Below are positions 7,971 through 17,162 of a DNA stretch of 64,000 nucleotides, piece after piece. The number at the start of each line of letters is the position of its first letter. The first letter of the stretch is position 1. The stretch spans positions 62,001-126,000 of the forward strand of contig NZ_WNNK01000012.1 in NCBI RefSeq assembly GCF_009724245.1. Direction: 5' to 3'. Below the pieces are notes generated by a model that was not told the DNA's origin, ran no database searches, and saw only the letters and a list, made by a program, of their open reading frames with translations. The position numbers and the translations under genes are program-made. The DNA comes from Pseudomonas spelaei (GTDB lineage Bacteria; Pseudomonadota; Gammaproteobacteria; Pseudomonadales; Pseudomonadaceae).

Positions 7971-8681
7971 TCAGAAATCATCTTCGACCCGCCCATCTTT
8001 GATCTTGAACTCGCGTCCTTGCAGATAGGCATTGCGCACAAAAACGTATTTGTCGCCGGTGACCGGCTTGCCGGCTTTGAGCATCTGGCTGCGGCCGTCC
8101 AGCAACGTGGCGCCGTACAAGGCGTTGCGGGTGCGGATGTCGTCCATGTAACTGTATGGCGCTGCATAGGTGTCGATATACCGCGCCGGAGCATCGCGAA
8201 GCGTACTGGGCCCCATCAGCGGCAACACCACATAGGGCCCACTGCCGACGCCCCAGTGCCCCAGCGTCTGGCCAAAGTCTTCGTCGTTGCGCTTAAGACC
8301 CATGGGGGTTGCGACGTCTACCAGGCCCACCAGACCAATCGTGCTGTTCATCAGCAAACGCCCGGTATCCACGCCAGCAGAATGGAGTTTGCCTTGCAGG
8401 AGATTATTCGTCAGGTTCTTCACATCACCGATATTGCTGAGAAAGTTGTGGATACCGGTTTGCACTACGGTGGGCGTGACGAACTGATAGCTTTGGGCCA
8501 AAGGCTTGAAGGCATAGGTGTCCACGGTATCGTTAAAGCTGAAGACGGGACGGTTGATCCGCTCCCATGGATCCTCCTCGGTTGCGGCCCGGGCGAGCGG
8601 AACAAGCCCCAGTACGCTGGTACAGATCACCACCCGGGCTCCTTGGCCCCAATTCAGACGACGCTTTTTCATGATTGTCAC
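7971..8681 (-). CDS. MlaA/VacJ-family protein lacking a lipobox
   Basis: The 236-residue protein has the MlaA hallmarks: DPWERINRPVFSFND at about residues 37-51, then NFLSNIGDVKNLTNNLLQG, and GQTLGHWGVGSGPYVVLPL with MGPSTLRD. MlaA is an outer-membrane lipoprotein that helps keep phospholipid asymmetry with OmpC and the MlaFEDB transporter. This copy has a cleavable signal ending LARA-AT and no LxxC lipobox, so it should be periplasmic or membrane-associated without a lipid anchor. The usual partners are not nearby. It may be an accessory paralogue. An ATG at 8672 (MKKRR) is an equally good start. Confidence 0.85.
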   Translation of the reverse strand: MTIMKKRRLNWGQGARVVICTSVLGLVPLARAATEEDPWERINRPVFSFNDTVDTYAFKPLAQSYQFVTPTVVQTGIHNFLSNIGDVKNLTNNLLQGKLHSAGVDTGRLLMNSTIGLVGLVDVATPMGLKRNDEDFGQTLGHWGVGSGPYVVLPLMGPSTLRDAPARYIDTYAAPYSYMDDIRTRNALYGATLLDGRSQMLKAGKPVTGDKYVFVRNAYLQGREFKIKDGRVEDDF

Positions 8682-8867
8682 CTCGGACCAATAGTGGGCC
8701 CAAGGTGCCGTTAAAATATGCAGTCAGTATGGAGGTTTCGGCATCGGTGTTTTTCCTTTGAGTGCCGTGTAGGCCCATGTTGCGAGTCTTCTCGCTCTTG
8801 GATCCATCAGCACGAGGGCGCGTAACCTTGAGAATAGAAGTTGATAAGTATTCTTATTTGCATTTAA

Positions 8868-8885
8868 GATATGTTATTACATCTC
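8868..8885 (+). promoter_or_regulatory. possible Zur-type operator before the L36 paralogue
   Basis: GATATGTTATTACATCTC is an imperfect dyad (seven of nine positions pair) in an AT-rich stretch 25 bases before the start codon. The ATGTTAT half resembles the gamma-proteobacterial Zur box core. The Zn-independent L36 paralogue is known to be zinc-starvation induced in several bacteria. Assignment is by eye only. Confidence 0.4.
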
Positions 8886-8909
8886 AACTTGATGCAAGGA
8901 GCCTCCTCT

Positions 8910-9065
8910 ATGAAAGTGTTGTCCTCACTCAAAGAAGCGAAAAACCGTCACCGCGATTGCCAGATTGTGAAGCGCCGGGGCCGGATCTACGTGATCTGCA
9001 AATCCAATCCGCGATTCAAGGCTCGGCAGGGCAGCGCGAAGAACAAGAACAAGGGCAAAGGCTGA
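8910..9065 (+). CDS. ykgO: 50S ribosomal protein L36 paralogue (type B)
   Basis: The 51-residue basic protein begins MKVLSSLKEAKNRH and contains DCQIVKRRGRIYVICKSNPRF, followed by a Lys/Asn/Gly tail. It matches the type B L36 (YkgO/RpmJ2), which lacks the full Cys/His zinc ribbon of RpmJ and can replace it in the large subunit when zinc is scarce. The start at 8910 has AAGGAG about ten bases upstream; the frame's earlier ATG would add 13 unrelated residues. It lies alone, without the L31 paralogue that often accompanies it, and is followed by a terminator. Confidence 0.9.
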   Translation: MKVLSSLKEAKNRHRDCQIVKRRGRIYVICKSNPRFKARQGSAKNKNKGKG

Positions 9066-9129
9066 TCAGGGCGCTTGCTGATTTTTTGTTGCATTGGAGT
9101 GCTCGACCGCCATGAAACGGCGAGCAAGA

Positions 9130-9163
9130 AAATCCCGCGGAGTCAGAGACTCTGCGGGATTTT
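9130..9163 (+). terminator. Rho-independent terminator (bidirectional)
   Basis: AAATCCCGC and GCGGGATTT arms, extended by GAGTC/GACTC, form a long stem with T-rich flanks on both strands. It lies between the convergent L36 and lipase genes and can serve both. Confidence 0.8.
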
Positions 9164-9191
9164 CACCTTCGACCTCCAGGGCCAATCAACA

Positions 9192-11051
9192 TCAAACCAG
9201 GCTGATCATCTGCGCACTCAGTTGTGCGGCGCTGAACCCTACCAGGGTGATGCTGCTGTCGCCCGCCAGGATCACGCTGTCACTGCCGTTCTGAGTGGTG
9301 GCGCCGAGGACGGCGTCGGTTGAGGCAAACAGCGACTTGGAGAACACCAGCACATCATGCCCGTTCTGATGGATGTTGAAGTCGCTGATCCGGTCATGGC
9401 CGAATCCTTGCTGATCGAACACAAACAGGTCGCTGCCCACGCCACCGCTGAGTTGGTCGTTGCCCTGGCCGCCGATCAGAATGTCGTTGCCGCTGCCGCC
9501 ATACAGGGCATCGTTTCCCGTGCCGCCGAGCAGGGTGTCGTTACCATCGCCGCCGTGCAGCAGATCGTTACCGGCGCCACCCTCGAGCCGATCATTGCCC
9601 CCCTGGCCGAACATCAGGTCCCGTGCGGCGGTGCCTTTGAGGGTGTCCGCCAGTTGGGTGCCTTCAATGGCTTTGGCGTAGGCCTTGTCGGCGCCGAACC
9701 AGCCTTCGTAGTCCAGCTTGCCGCTGGTGACGGTGTAGGCCGGCGTCAGAGTTTGCCCGATGTCGCTGAAGAGGCCACCGATAATGGGCAATTGGCCTAG
9801 GGCGTTGGCCAGGCTGGTTTCGAACTCGACATGCTCGACGTTATGCAGCTCTTTAAGGCCGTACTGGCCACTGGTGTCGTTGAGAAACAGGGTGCCATCG
9901 CTCAGTTGTATAGCCTCGTAGGAGGCGGCGGCGCCCTTGAGGAAGACTTTGTCATTGCCATCGCCACCGGCGACGATGTCAGTGCCGGTGCTCACCCGAA
10001 AACTGTCGTTGCCGCTGAAACCGTCGAGAAAGTCATCGCTGCGACCGTCCTGCAGCTTGTCTGCACTGTCGGTGCCCAGCAGGAAGGCTGGTGTGCCGAA
10101 GTGATTGGAGGTGGCGGTTTGTTTGTCGCTGACCCAGGTGAAACTGCGACTGATCGGGTCGAGGTTGCTGATGATGACGGTGCTGTCACGCTCGATGTGG
10201 TCGTAGAACGTCGATTGACCGATGCGCTGGATGGGGTTGATGAAGATCCCTTCGAGGTGCGCGGCCCAGCCGCTCAGGTTGGCGATGGAGAACGGGCCGT
10301 TGGGCCAGGTGGGCAGGGCGTAGACCGTGTCGAACAGCACGATGTTGTCGGTGGTTGAGGTGTAACTCGCATCGCTGCCTTTCAGTGCGTCGATGATCGC
10401 GCTGCCCAGATCGGTTTGCTGGCCAATGAGACGGTGCACCACATCGTTTTCGAAGCCGAAATTGAAGATCCCCTCGCTGTTGCTGGATTTGGGTGACTCC
10501 ATGCCGAAGTAGTCCGAATCCTTGAAAAAGCCGTCTGCCAGCGTGTCTTTGCCCAGGAACATGCTGTTGGTCACCGAGCCGCCCTGGCTGTAGCCGGTCA
10601 CCAGTACATCCTTGCCGCTCAGGTTGTGGTCGGTGGCATAGTCCTTGATCGAGTCGAGCAGGTAGTCGTAGCCGCGAATGTAGGAGTTGTCGATCATTGC
10701 CGGCCAGCCCAGCAGGTCAATCGGCGAGTTGGTGCCGGCGATGGAAAAGCCCATTTTCAGCAACTGGCCGCTGTCGTTGTATTGGCCGAAAACCCGGGCC
10801 TGGGAGCCGAACACGTTCTCGCCCGTGAAGCTGCCAGTGAGGTCGGTGTGGCTGTTATCAACGTTCAGTTCGCTGGCACCGATCTCGCGCCAGCCCTTGG
10901 GCAGTGCGAAGGTGTTGCCCTCGCCCAGGACCAGTCCCGGGATGTTGTAGAGGGCGCCTACGGTCGCTACACCACTGGTGTAGGTGGCGAGGTTCCAGGC
11001 ATCTGAAATCAGGACGCGGGCGTCTTGCCCCTTGTAATCGAACATAGCCAT
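9192..11051 (-). CDS. RTX-type lipase/esterase (polyurethanase-like)
   Basis: The 619-residue protein has an N-terminal alpha/beta-hydrolase domain with nucleophile motif GYSQGG (Ser155); the better known family I.3 lipases have GHSLGG. From about residue 465 it has glycine-rich RTX nonapeptides (GGAGNDLLHGGDGNDTLLGG and similar) that bind calcium, then a C-terminal region ending in hydrophobic residues typical of type I secretion signals. There is no N-terminal signal peptide. It should be exported by an AprDEF-like system, but no such genes lie nearby. Good AAGGAG precedes the ATG. A 14-base perfect palindrome lies about 170 bases upstream. Confidence 0.85.
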   Translation of the reverse strand: MAMFDYKGQDARVLISDAWNLATYTSGVATVGALYNIPGLVLGEGNTFALPKGWREIGASELNVDNSHTDLTGSFTGENVFGSQARVFGQYNDSGQLLKMGFSIAGTNSPIDLLGWPAMIDNSYIRGYDYLLDSIKDYATDHNLSGKDVLVTGYSQGGSVTNSMFLGKDTLADGFFKDSDYFGMESPKSSNSEGIFNFGFENDVVHRLIGQQTDLGSAIIDALKGSDASYTSTTDNIVLFDTVYALPTWPNGPFSIANLSGWAAHLEGIFINPIQRIGQSTFYDHIERDSTVIISNLDPISRSFTWVSDKQTATSNHFGTPAFLLGTDSADKLQDGRSDDFLDGFSGNDSFRVSTGTDIVAGGDGNDKVFLKGAAASYEAIQLSDGTLFLNDTSGQYGLKELHNVEHVEFETSLANALGQLPIIGGLFSDIGQTLTPAYTVTSGKLDYEGWFGADKAYAKAIEGTQLADTLKGTAARDLMFGQGGNDRLEGGAGNDLLHGGDGNDTLLGGTGNDALYGGSGNDILIGGQGNDQLSGGVGSDLFVFDQQGFGHDRISDFNIHQNGHDVLVFSKSLFASTDAVLGATTQNGSDSVILAGDSSITLVGFSAAQLSAQMISLV

Positions 11052-11223
11052 TTACGTTCTCCTTGGGCCCTGCGATCAACACCGATGGTCGACGGTGGAG
11101 GCTGATACGTCGGGCTAAACAAACGTGCATTGAAGTTATTTTTGTGCGTTTGGTTCAGGGTGCTCCCGATCGCCGGCGTCGGCTTTGACGACAAGGAAGC
11201 CAGGCAACAGTAACGTATAAGTA

Positions 11224-11237
11224 AGTACGATCGTACT
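11224..11237. promoter_or_regulatory. perfect 14-bp palindrome upstream of the lipase
   Basis: AGTACGATCGTACT is self-complementary and lies in the 308-base gap between the lipase start (11051) and the next gene. It could be a repressor operator or the centre of an intergenic hairpin. No other element is clear in this gap. Confidence 0.35.
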
Positions 11238-11359
11238 AAAAAGTCCGGTCTATGACCGATTTCGGTGACCGTTCGTCGTAGGGGGTAGACCGGTTTTGGC
11301 GCGTTGATTGCCCGCGCAGGACGGGCATGCCTTGACGGAGGGAACAACAGGTGTTGAGG

Positions 11360-11632
11360 TCAGCTTCTGAGGTCTACCGCATCAATCAGCGAGATGACCT
11401 TTTCATGCTTGAGTTTGTTGGTGTCATAAACGAAGTAGAGGTATCCCTGCTTCGCTGTTAAACGAAAGGATGTTATGGCAGAGACCTCTGGGTAGACAGA
11501 GAGCGCGTTCAGTACTTTCTTGGCGTACGGAACCGCAGATGACTCAGTGCCTTCCAGCGCTGCGTAACCGTGTCTGAGTACTGAGTCCACCGCCTGGTAG
11601 ATGTTCTCCGACAGCTTGAAAATCCGTGTCAT
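11360..11632 (-). CDS. small hypothetical protein (90 aa)
   Basis: The chosen start MTRIFKLSENIYQAVDS has GGAACGAAC just upstream; a longer frame to 11707 is less protein-like. The protein is soluble, with a helical N-terminal half and LTAKQGYLYFVYDTNKLKHE near the end. It has no signal peptide or membrane segment. I do not recognise the family. It is the same strand as the lipase gene but over 300 bases away, so probably not co-transcribed. Confidence 0.55.
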   Translation of the reverse strand: MTRIFKLSENIYQAVDSVLRHGYAALEGTESSAVPYAKKVLNALSVYPEVSAITSFRLTAKQGYLYFVYDTNKLKHEKVISLIDAVDLRS

Positions 11633-11978
11633 GTTCGTTCCTTGCTTGATGGAAAAACCGTCATTTCGAGCGCAATACACGCATTGGGTGAGTATGAGAG
11701 TACGCACTTTTCCCTGTCTGAAACTACCTCGGCCTCATCAGGGCATTGCCCCCAATAACATTGCAGGGTTGCCAAAAATTTTGTACCTGATGCAGCGTAA
11801 ATGCGCGCCACAAAAGCCCAAAGGCTAAGCCAAGGTTTCATGACGCTCATAAATCAAAACCTTAACATTTACGGTTTATCAAGCCTGGTGAGCCTGGCGC
11901 TACGTGATCGGCGGTGCCGTGCAGTTTCTGTGGTTCATTATCTGCACTGCTCTGGCTACGCAGCGTGTGGGGTACTTA

Positions 11979-12872
11979 TCAGGTGTTTTGTTCCTGAAGG
12001 TGGGCAATTGCTTGCACCACAAACGTGCTGACGGCCAAAGGTATTTGTTTACGACTGGGATAAAGAATAGATAAGTCGTTGTTTTGCTGGCTATAGGAAG
12101 GTAAGACCTGGACAAGATGCCCACTCACCAAGCTCGAGCGCAAAATGGGTTCAGGGAGCAAACAGATACCCAGGCCCGCTATGGAAGCTTTCAATTGGGA
12201 CTGCGCCGTACTGGCACAAAACTGCCCACTGACGTCAATCTGGAGAGAGCCTTGCGGGCCGACAAGGTGCCAATGGGTCTGCGCAGATGAAGGAGAGGTA
12301 CGAATACAGGCATGTTCGCCCAGCGCATAAACATTTTCAGGCGTTCCATAAGCATCAAGGTATGTACGGCTCGCAGCGAGGATGCGCCGCCCGGTGCTGA
12401 TCTTGCGAGCAACCAGGCTTGAGTCGGATAACGCTCCAGATCTGAAAGCCAGGTCTATCCCCTCTGCGATCAGATCCGCCCGCTGATCGTTCAGGACAAA
12501 ATCGAGCCTCACTTTGGGATACTGAGCGAGGAAGCCGGCGACAAAATCCATCTGGAAAATCTCGAAGAAATCTGCCGGTGCCGCCACCCTTACTCGGCCC
12601 GTTGGTTCCTGGTTCCCTTGCACGAGTTGGCGGCTCACCTCCATCAAATCCATTACCTGGTTAGCGCTTCGCTCATACAGTGCCTCACCGGCATCTGTAA
12701 GTACCAACTTGCGAGTAGAGCGATGCAGCAGGCGGACCCCCATGATCTCCTCTAGCTGCTTCACCCGCCGGCTGAGCGTGTTGGGTGGCGTCCCGGTACG
12801 GCGGGCTGCTCCTGCGAAGCTTCCTGCGTCGACGATCTGAACAAAAACAGCCACGTCATTTAAGTCGAACAC
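11979..12872 (-). CDS. LysR-family transcriptional regulator
   Basis: The 297-residue protein has an N-terminal winged helix-turn-helix (FVQIVDAGSFAGAARRTG then PPNTLSRRVKQLEEIMGVRL at about residues 11-50, ending in LLHRSTRKLVLT) and a LysR substrate-binding domain from about residue 90. It belongs to the CrgA/DmlR-like branch. It is divergent from the pirin gene with a 144-base intergenic region, the usual arrangement for a LysR protein controlling its neighbour in response to a small effector. The effector is unknown. Confidence 0.9.
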   Translation of the reverse strand: MFDLNDVAVFVQIVDAGSFAGAARRTGTPPNTLSRRVKQLEEIMGVRLLHRSTRKLVLTDAGEALYERSANQVMDLMEVSRQLVQGNQEPTGRVRVAAPADFFEIFQMDFVAGFLAQYPKVRLDFVLNDQRADLIAEGIDLAFRSGALSDSSLVARKISTGRRILAASRTYLDAYGTPENVYALGEHACIRTSPSSAQTHWHLVGPQGSLQIDVSGQFCASTAQSQLKASIAGLGICLLPEPILRSSLVSGHLVQVLPSYSQQNNDLSILYPSRKQIPLAVSTFVVQAIAHLQEQNT

Positions 12873-13016
12873 GTCATTGCGCCAAAAATGGATGAGTGAA
12901 AGCCAACTCTAGCTACTAATTAAGTTAATTGCTAACGCCTAAGATGGGCTCACATCACAGGCTGCCGCTGACCATCCTTAGCGCTCGGCGGACCACTTAT
13001 TGCTTGAGGAAAAAAT

Positions 13017-13901
13017 ATGCGCACCGCGAATCTTGCTGAGCAAAATGTACAGCGCCAAATAAGCTACCGCACAATCGGTAGAGGTCACGGCCCTATTGTG
13101 CGACTGATGAGCCCCTCAGACCTTGGTCATCTCATCAAGCCTTTCGTTTTTCTTGACCTGTTTGACGGCGACAGTTCGCTCCCGGAGCGTATGCCCATGC
13201 ACCCGCACTCGGGGATCGCAACCATCACAGTCATTACAGAGGGAAACATGCATTTCGATGACGCAGACTCTGGCACGGGGACAATCGATTACGGCGGTGT
13301 TGAATGGATGCGTGCAGGGGGAGGGGTTTGGCACGGAAAAGAGATGTCAGCCGGCACGTCGAAGAGAGTTCAAGGGTTTCAACTCTGGATTGCACTGCCG
13401 CCTGAATTGGAAAGCGCGAGTGTTGATAGCCAATACCTGGAGTCACACGCGATACCGCAAGTAGGCCCGGCACGCTTGGTCATTGGCGCGTATCAGGGGG
13501 TCAAAAGTCCGGTCCGTGCGCCTGATGGAATCAATTACCTGCTGGTAACGATACCGGCCGGAGAGTCCTGGACGTACGTACCGCCCAAAGGGCATGAATC
13601 GTTGTGGTTGAGTGTCAGCCGAGGAACCCTGCACCTGCCCGAGCGGGTCAATATGGGAGAGATGGTGGTGTTCGAACCCGGTAGTCATGCAATTACGCTG
13701 GAGGCGAAAACAGAAGACGCTGTGTTTGTGATGGGCTCCGCCAAACCTCATCCCTACGACCTTGCTTTGGGTAACTACTCCGTACATACCAACGCAAAGG
13801 CCTTGCAGGCTGCAGAGGCAAAAATTGAAGAGATTGGGGGCCGGTTGCGTGAATACCTGAAAAAAAACGCTCACTCAACGGCAGTGCCGGTTTTTAAATA
13901 A
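13017..13901 (+). CDS. pirin-family bicupin protein
   Basis: The 294-residue protein shows the pirin N-terminal cupin: PFVFLDLFDGD, then MHPHSGIATITVITEG (His metal ligands) and the YGGVEWMRAGGGVWHGKEM signature around residues 88-106. A second cupin half follows, with GESWTYVPPKGHESLWLSV. Bacterial pirins bind iron and some have quercetin dioxygenase activity; others are regulatory. AGGA lies 10 bases before the ATG. It is divergent from a LysR gene that probably regulates it. Confidence 0.9.
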   Translation: MRTANLAEQNVQRQISYRTIGRGHGPIVRLMSPSDLGHLIKPFVFLDLFDGDSSLPERMPMHPHSGIATITVITEGNMHFDDADSGTGTIDYGGVEWMRAGGGVWHGKEMSAGTSKRVQGFQLWIALPPELESASVDSQYLESHAIPQVGPARLVIGAYQGVKSPVRAPDGINYLLVTIPAGESWTYVPPKGHESLWLSVSRGTLHLPERVNMGEMVVFEPGSHAITLEAKTEDAVFVMGSAKPHPYDLALGNYSVHTNAKALQAAEAKIEEIGGRLREYLKKNAHSTAVPVFK

Positions 13902-13990
13902 ACCTTACATGGGGTGGATTTTTGAGCACGCCAGGGGTAAGGCGTGCCATTGCTGTTGAGGGGGCTTTTTGCTTCGCCAAACCGGCAAAG

Positions 13991-14911
13991 TCACGGTTCA
14001 AGATAGGGCGAAATCAGCTCCCCAAACCATTCGATAAACACACTCAAGCGCAGAGAGCGTTGGCGACGGTCCGGATACAGCACCGAAACATCCATAGGCG
14101 CTGGGCGGTACTTGGGCATGACCTCCACCAACTCCCCTGAATCGATCAGGTGCTGCACATCGAACAGCGGAACCTGGATCAACCCCAGCCCCGCGCAGCA
14201 GCAAGCGATGTAGTTTTCTGCATTGTTGACAACGATATTACTGGGTAACTGCCGGGCTTGCTCAACGCCGTCCAACAGGTATTCCCAAGCCGACTCGTGA
14301 CCTGAGACCCCCGAGGTGTAGCCAACACTCATATGGCCGTTAACCAGGTCATCGGGATGCTTTGGAATACCAAATTTGGCAAGGTACCCCGGGCTCGCAC
14401 AGTTGATCAGCACGGCACGTCCCAATGGCTTCACCACCAGGCTGCTGTTGTGCGGCGTACCGAAGCGAATGACGCAATCAACGCCTTCATGAATCAGGTC
14501 GATGGCCCGGTCCGTCGAGCCCAGGGCCAGTTGGAGTCCAGGGTGACTGGCCAGGAAGTCGGGCAGGGCAGGGACCATCAGGCGACGGGCGATGCGACTG
14601 GGCACGTCGACATTGAGTCGTCCGGTTACCTGGTTCTCAATAGGCTGAAACAGCTGATCAAGGGCTTCGATATCGATCAGCACCTGCCGTGCCCGTTCAA
14701 GTAACTGTGCGCCGTCGGCTGTCAGGCAAACGTTGCGTGTGGTGCGATGCAGCAGTCGAGTACCGAGGGTGGCTTCCAATTGCTGGATAGCAGCCGAGAC
14801 CGAGGCCCGAGGCAGCTTGAGCGCTTGGGCAGCCTTGATGAAACTCTCCCGTTCGGCGACCTGGACGAAGACACGGTACTGTTCAATTTTATCCATGCCT
14901 TTGGTACTCAT
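13991..14911 (-). CDS. LysR-family transcriptional regulator
   Basis: The 306-residue protein has the winged helix-turn-helix (FVQVAERESFIKAAQALK, PRASVSAAIQQLEATLGTRL, LLHRTTRNVCLT) and a C-terminal effector-binding domain. An internal ATG at 14896 is an alternative start with a closer resemblance to family N-termini. It lies 29 bases downstream of the SDR gene on the same strand, so the pair probably forms an operon in which the regulator is expressed with its likely target. Confidence 0.9.
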   Translation of the reverse strand: MSTKGMDKIEQYRVFVQVAERESFIKAAQALKLPRASVSAAIQQLEATLGTRLLHRTTRNVCLTADGAQLLERARQVLIDIEALDQLFQPIENQVTGRLNVDVPSRIARRLMVPALPDFLASHPGLQLALGSTDRAIDLIHEGVDCVIRFGTPHNSSLVVKPLGRAVLINCASPGYLAKFGIPKHPDDLVNGHMSVGYTSGVSGHESAWEYLLDGVEQARQLPSNIVVNNAENYIACCCAGLGLIQVPLFDVQHLIDSGELVEVMPKYRPAPMDVSVLYPDRRQRSLRLSVFIEWFGELISPYLEP

Positions 14912-14940
14912 CCTGTTGCATCGTCATTTCAGGCAGCGAT

Positions 14941-15714
14941 TTACTTGGTCGTGTAGCCACCGTTGATCAGGATAGTCTGACCGGTAATCCACCAGCCATC
15001 GCTGACCAAGTGGCGAATAAACGGAATCACGTCCTGGATGTCGGTAAGGCCTGTCTGGGAGAAGGGCGACAAAGCGGCGGCTGTTTTATGGTAGCTGACC
15101 GCGTCAGCACCTTCGGCGGGATAGAAGAACGGCGTATCCATCGGCCCTGGCCCCACCGCTGTCACCGAAATCCCGCGCTCACCAAGCTCCTTGGAGGCCG
15201 CCCGGGTGAAGTGTTCGACGGGGGCTTTACCGCCTGCATAGGCCGCATAAAACGGCGTATAGGCACCGAGCAGGGAGGTGACGATGGAGCAGATCTTGCC
15301 ATTGTCGTTGAGGTGTTTGCCGGCCTCCTTGATGAAGAAGAATGCTGTCTTGGCGTTGACGGCCATCATGTCGTCGTATTCTTTCTCGCTGATTTCGGAC
15401 ATCGGTTTTTTCAGGACTTTGCCGACGGTATTGATGGCGATATCTGGCTTGCCGACCGCCGCTACGGCGTCGGAAAACAGCTTCTCGACAGCACCGGCCG
15501 ACGTCAGGTCCGCCTGCAGGGCCACCGCTTCGGCACCCAGGGCCTTGATGGCCGCGACGGTTGCGTCGGCGTCGCTCTTGCTCGCGGCGCTGTTGTAGTG
15601 AACCACCAGGGCCTTGGCGCCCTGTTGCGCCAGGTCGCGGGCAATCAACCCGCCCAGGTTCTTGGCGCCGCCTGCAATGAGAACGACTTTGCCTTTGATC
15701 GAGTGGTCTGTCAT
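14941..15714 (-). CDS. short-chain dehydrogenase/reductase
   Basis: The 257-residue enzyme has the SDR cofactor motif (GAKNLGG within VLIAGGAKNLGG, a variant of TGxxxGxG) at about residues 11-22 and the NTVG variant of NNAG at about 96. In place of the usual YxxxK it has YAAYAGGKAPVEHF, which keeps Tyr and Lys with four residues between YAG and K. The start at 15714 has GGAG eight bases upstream; the frame extends 11 codons further without support. NAD(P)-dependent oxidation or reduction of a small alcohol or ketone is likely; substrate unknown. Confidence 0.85.
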   Translation of the reverse strand: MTDHSIKGKVVLIAGGAKNLGGLIARDLAQQGAKALVVHYNSAASKSDADATVAAIKALGAEAVALQADLTSAGAVEKLFSDAVAAVGKPDIAINTVGKVLKKPMSEISEKEYDDMMAVNAKTAFFFIKEAGKHLNDNGKICSIVTSLLGAYTPFYAAYAGGKAPVEHFTRAASKELGERGISVTAVGPGPMDTPFFYPAEGADAVSYHKTAAALSPFSQTGLTDIQDVIPFIRHLVSDGWWITGQTILINGGYTTK

Positions 15715-15945
15715 GAGGTAACTCCTGGCGGGTATGAGGTGAACCACAGTCTAGAGAGCGCCGGTTTAAAGATAAGCCTGTGATGACTGGATAGACTGTT
15801 CGCTATTTCTGACCAATCCTGAGCTGGGCAATGTTTAAACGGTGGAAGTTAGCAGTGCTCCTCTTATCGCCTATCCGTCTAGCCCCCTTGCGTTTCTTGA
15901 CTAGGTTCTTTGTAGGGAGTTTTTATCTGCACGGAGGCAAGAAAG

Positions 15946-17136
15946 GTGAAAACACGCATCATCTTGGTCGGAGGCGGGGTAGGCGGCACGATGCTGGCTA
16001 ACCAACTGGTCACCAAGTTGTACCCGGAGATCCTTCGGGGTGAAGTGCAGATCAGCCTGATATCCAATAGCCCAGATCATTTCTACAAGCCTGCGTTTAT
16101 GTACGTGGCCTTCAACTTGTTTTTTCAGGACGAGTTGAAGCGCTCGGAGCGTTCGCTGCTAAGACCCGAAATCGACTTCATGGTTGATGAGATCACCGGC
16201 TTTGACTTCGCCGGACAAACCCTGAGTGCCCGAAGCGGGAGACGCTACGAATACGACATTCTGGTGATTGCCACCGGGTGTGTACCCGCACCGGAGCGGA
16301 TTGAAGGGCTCAAGGAAGCCGGTGACCATTTCTATCAATACGAGCCTGCGCGGCAATTGGCGCAACGCCTGAACACGATCAAGCAGGGCCGGATTTTCAT
16401 TACGGTGTCGTTTCCGCAAACACCCAATGTGCCCCATCAATGTGGCATCGCCCCGGTGGAAACCACGCTGATGCTCGATGACTTTTTGCGTCGGCGGGGT
16501 GTGCGCGACAAGGTCGAAATCATCTACACCTATCCCAGTACGGCACAGCTGATGCGCAATTGCCTCTTCTTGCAACGGCCCACTGGGGAGGTTTTGCCCA
16601 GCCTTTTTGAACAGCGCGGCATTCGTTTTCAGCGCGGCTTTACCTTGAAAGCTGTCGACCCGGATCAACGTATCGCCTACTCCGCAGAAGGCGAGGCCCA
16701 GCCCTTCGATATCTTGATGGCGACCCCGCCCATCCGCGCTGTCGATGCCGTTCTCGAATCGGGTGCATCACAGGCACAAAACAACGAAGGCTGGTTGCCA
16801 ACCCATCACGAAACGCTTCAGGTGTATGGCCTGGAGAATGTCTACGTGATCGGTGACACCGTCGATTTGCCCGTGAGCAAAGCCGGAGGGGCATGCCATA
16901 ACCAGGCCCCCGTAATTGCCAACAACATCGCCGGTCAAATTCGTCACGGCTCGGCAGATGCGGTGTACGACGGGCGTGTCCAGGCCGTCGCACAAATGGG
17001 CCTCAATGCCGGCATGCCGCTCTGGTACGACTACACACATGATGTATTACCCACCCCCCCAAACAAACTCGGTGGTCTATTACGCGAAGGCTTCAATCGC
17101 GGCCTTTATTGGGCCGTTGCACGCGGAATGCTTTGA
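15946..17136 (+). CDS. sulfide:quinone oxidoreductase-like flavoprotein
   Basis: The 396-residue protein has an N-terminal FAD dinucleotide motif (IILVGGGVGGTMLAN at residues 5-19), the NDH-2/SQR type middle motif (YDILVIATGCVPAPERIEG) and the C-terminal ENVYVIGDTVDLPVSKAGG that contacts flavin. Cys residues occur in GCVP, HQCG and ACHNQ, close to where SQR has redox cysteines. Family members oxidise sulfide or other reductants and pass electrons to quinone at the inner membrane. The start is GTG with AGGAGG-like AAGAAAGG upstream. A DUF1641 gene follows, a common partner. Confidence 0.8.
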   Translation: MKTRIILVGGGVGGTMLANQLVTKLYPEILRGEVQISLISNSPDHFYKPAFMYVAFNLFFQDELKRSERSLLRPEIDFMVDEITGFDFAGQTLSARSGRRYEYDILVIATGCVPAPERIEGLKEAGDHFYQYEPARQLAQRLNTIKQGRIFITVSFPQTPNVPHQCGIAPVETTLMLDDFLRRRGVRDKVEIIYTYPSTAQLMRNCLFLQRPTGEVLPSLFEQRGIRFQRGFTLKAVDPDQRIAYSAEGEAQPFDILMATPPIRAVDAVLESGASQAQNNEGWLPTHHETLQVYGLENVYVIGDTVDLPVSKAGGACHNQAPVIANNIAGQIRHGSADAVYDGRVQAVAQMGLNAGMPLWYDYTHDVLPTPPNKLGGLLREGFNRGLYWAVARGML

Positions 17137-17162
17137 CCTGACACCAGGAGGAGTATGCCGAA

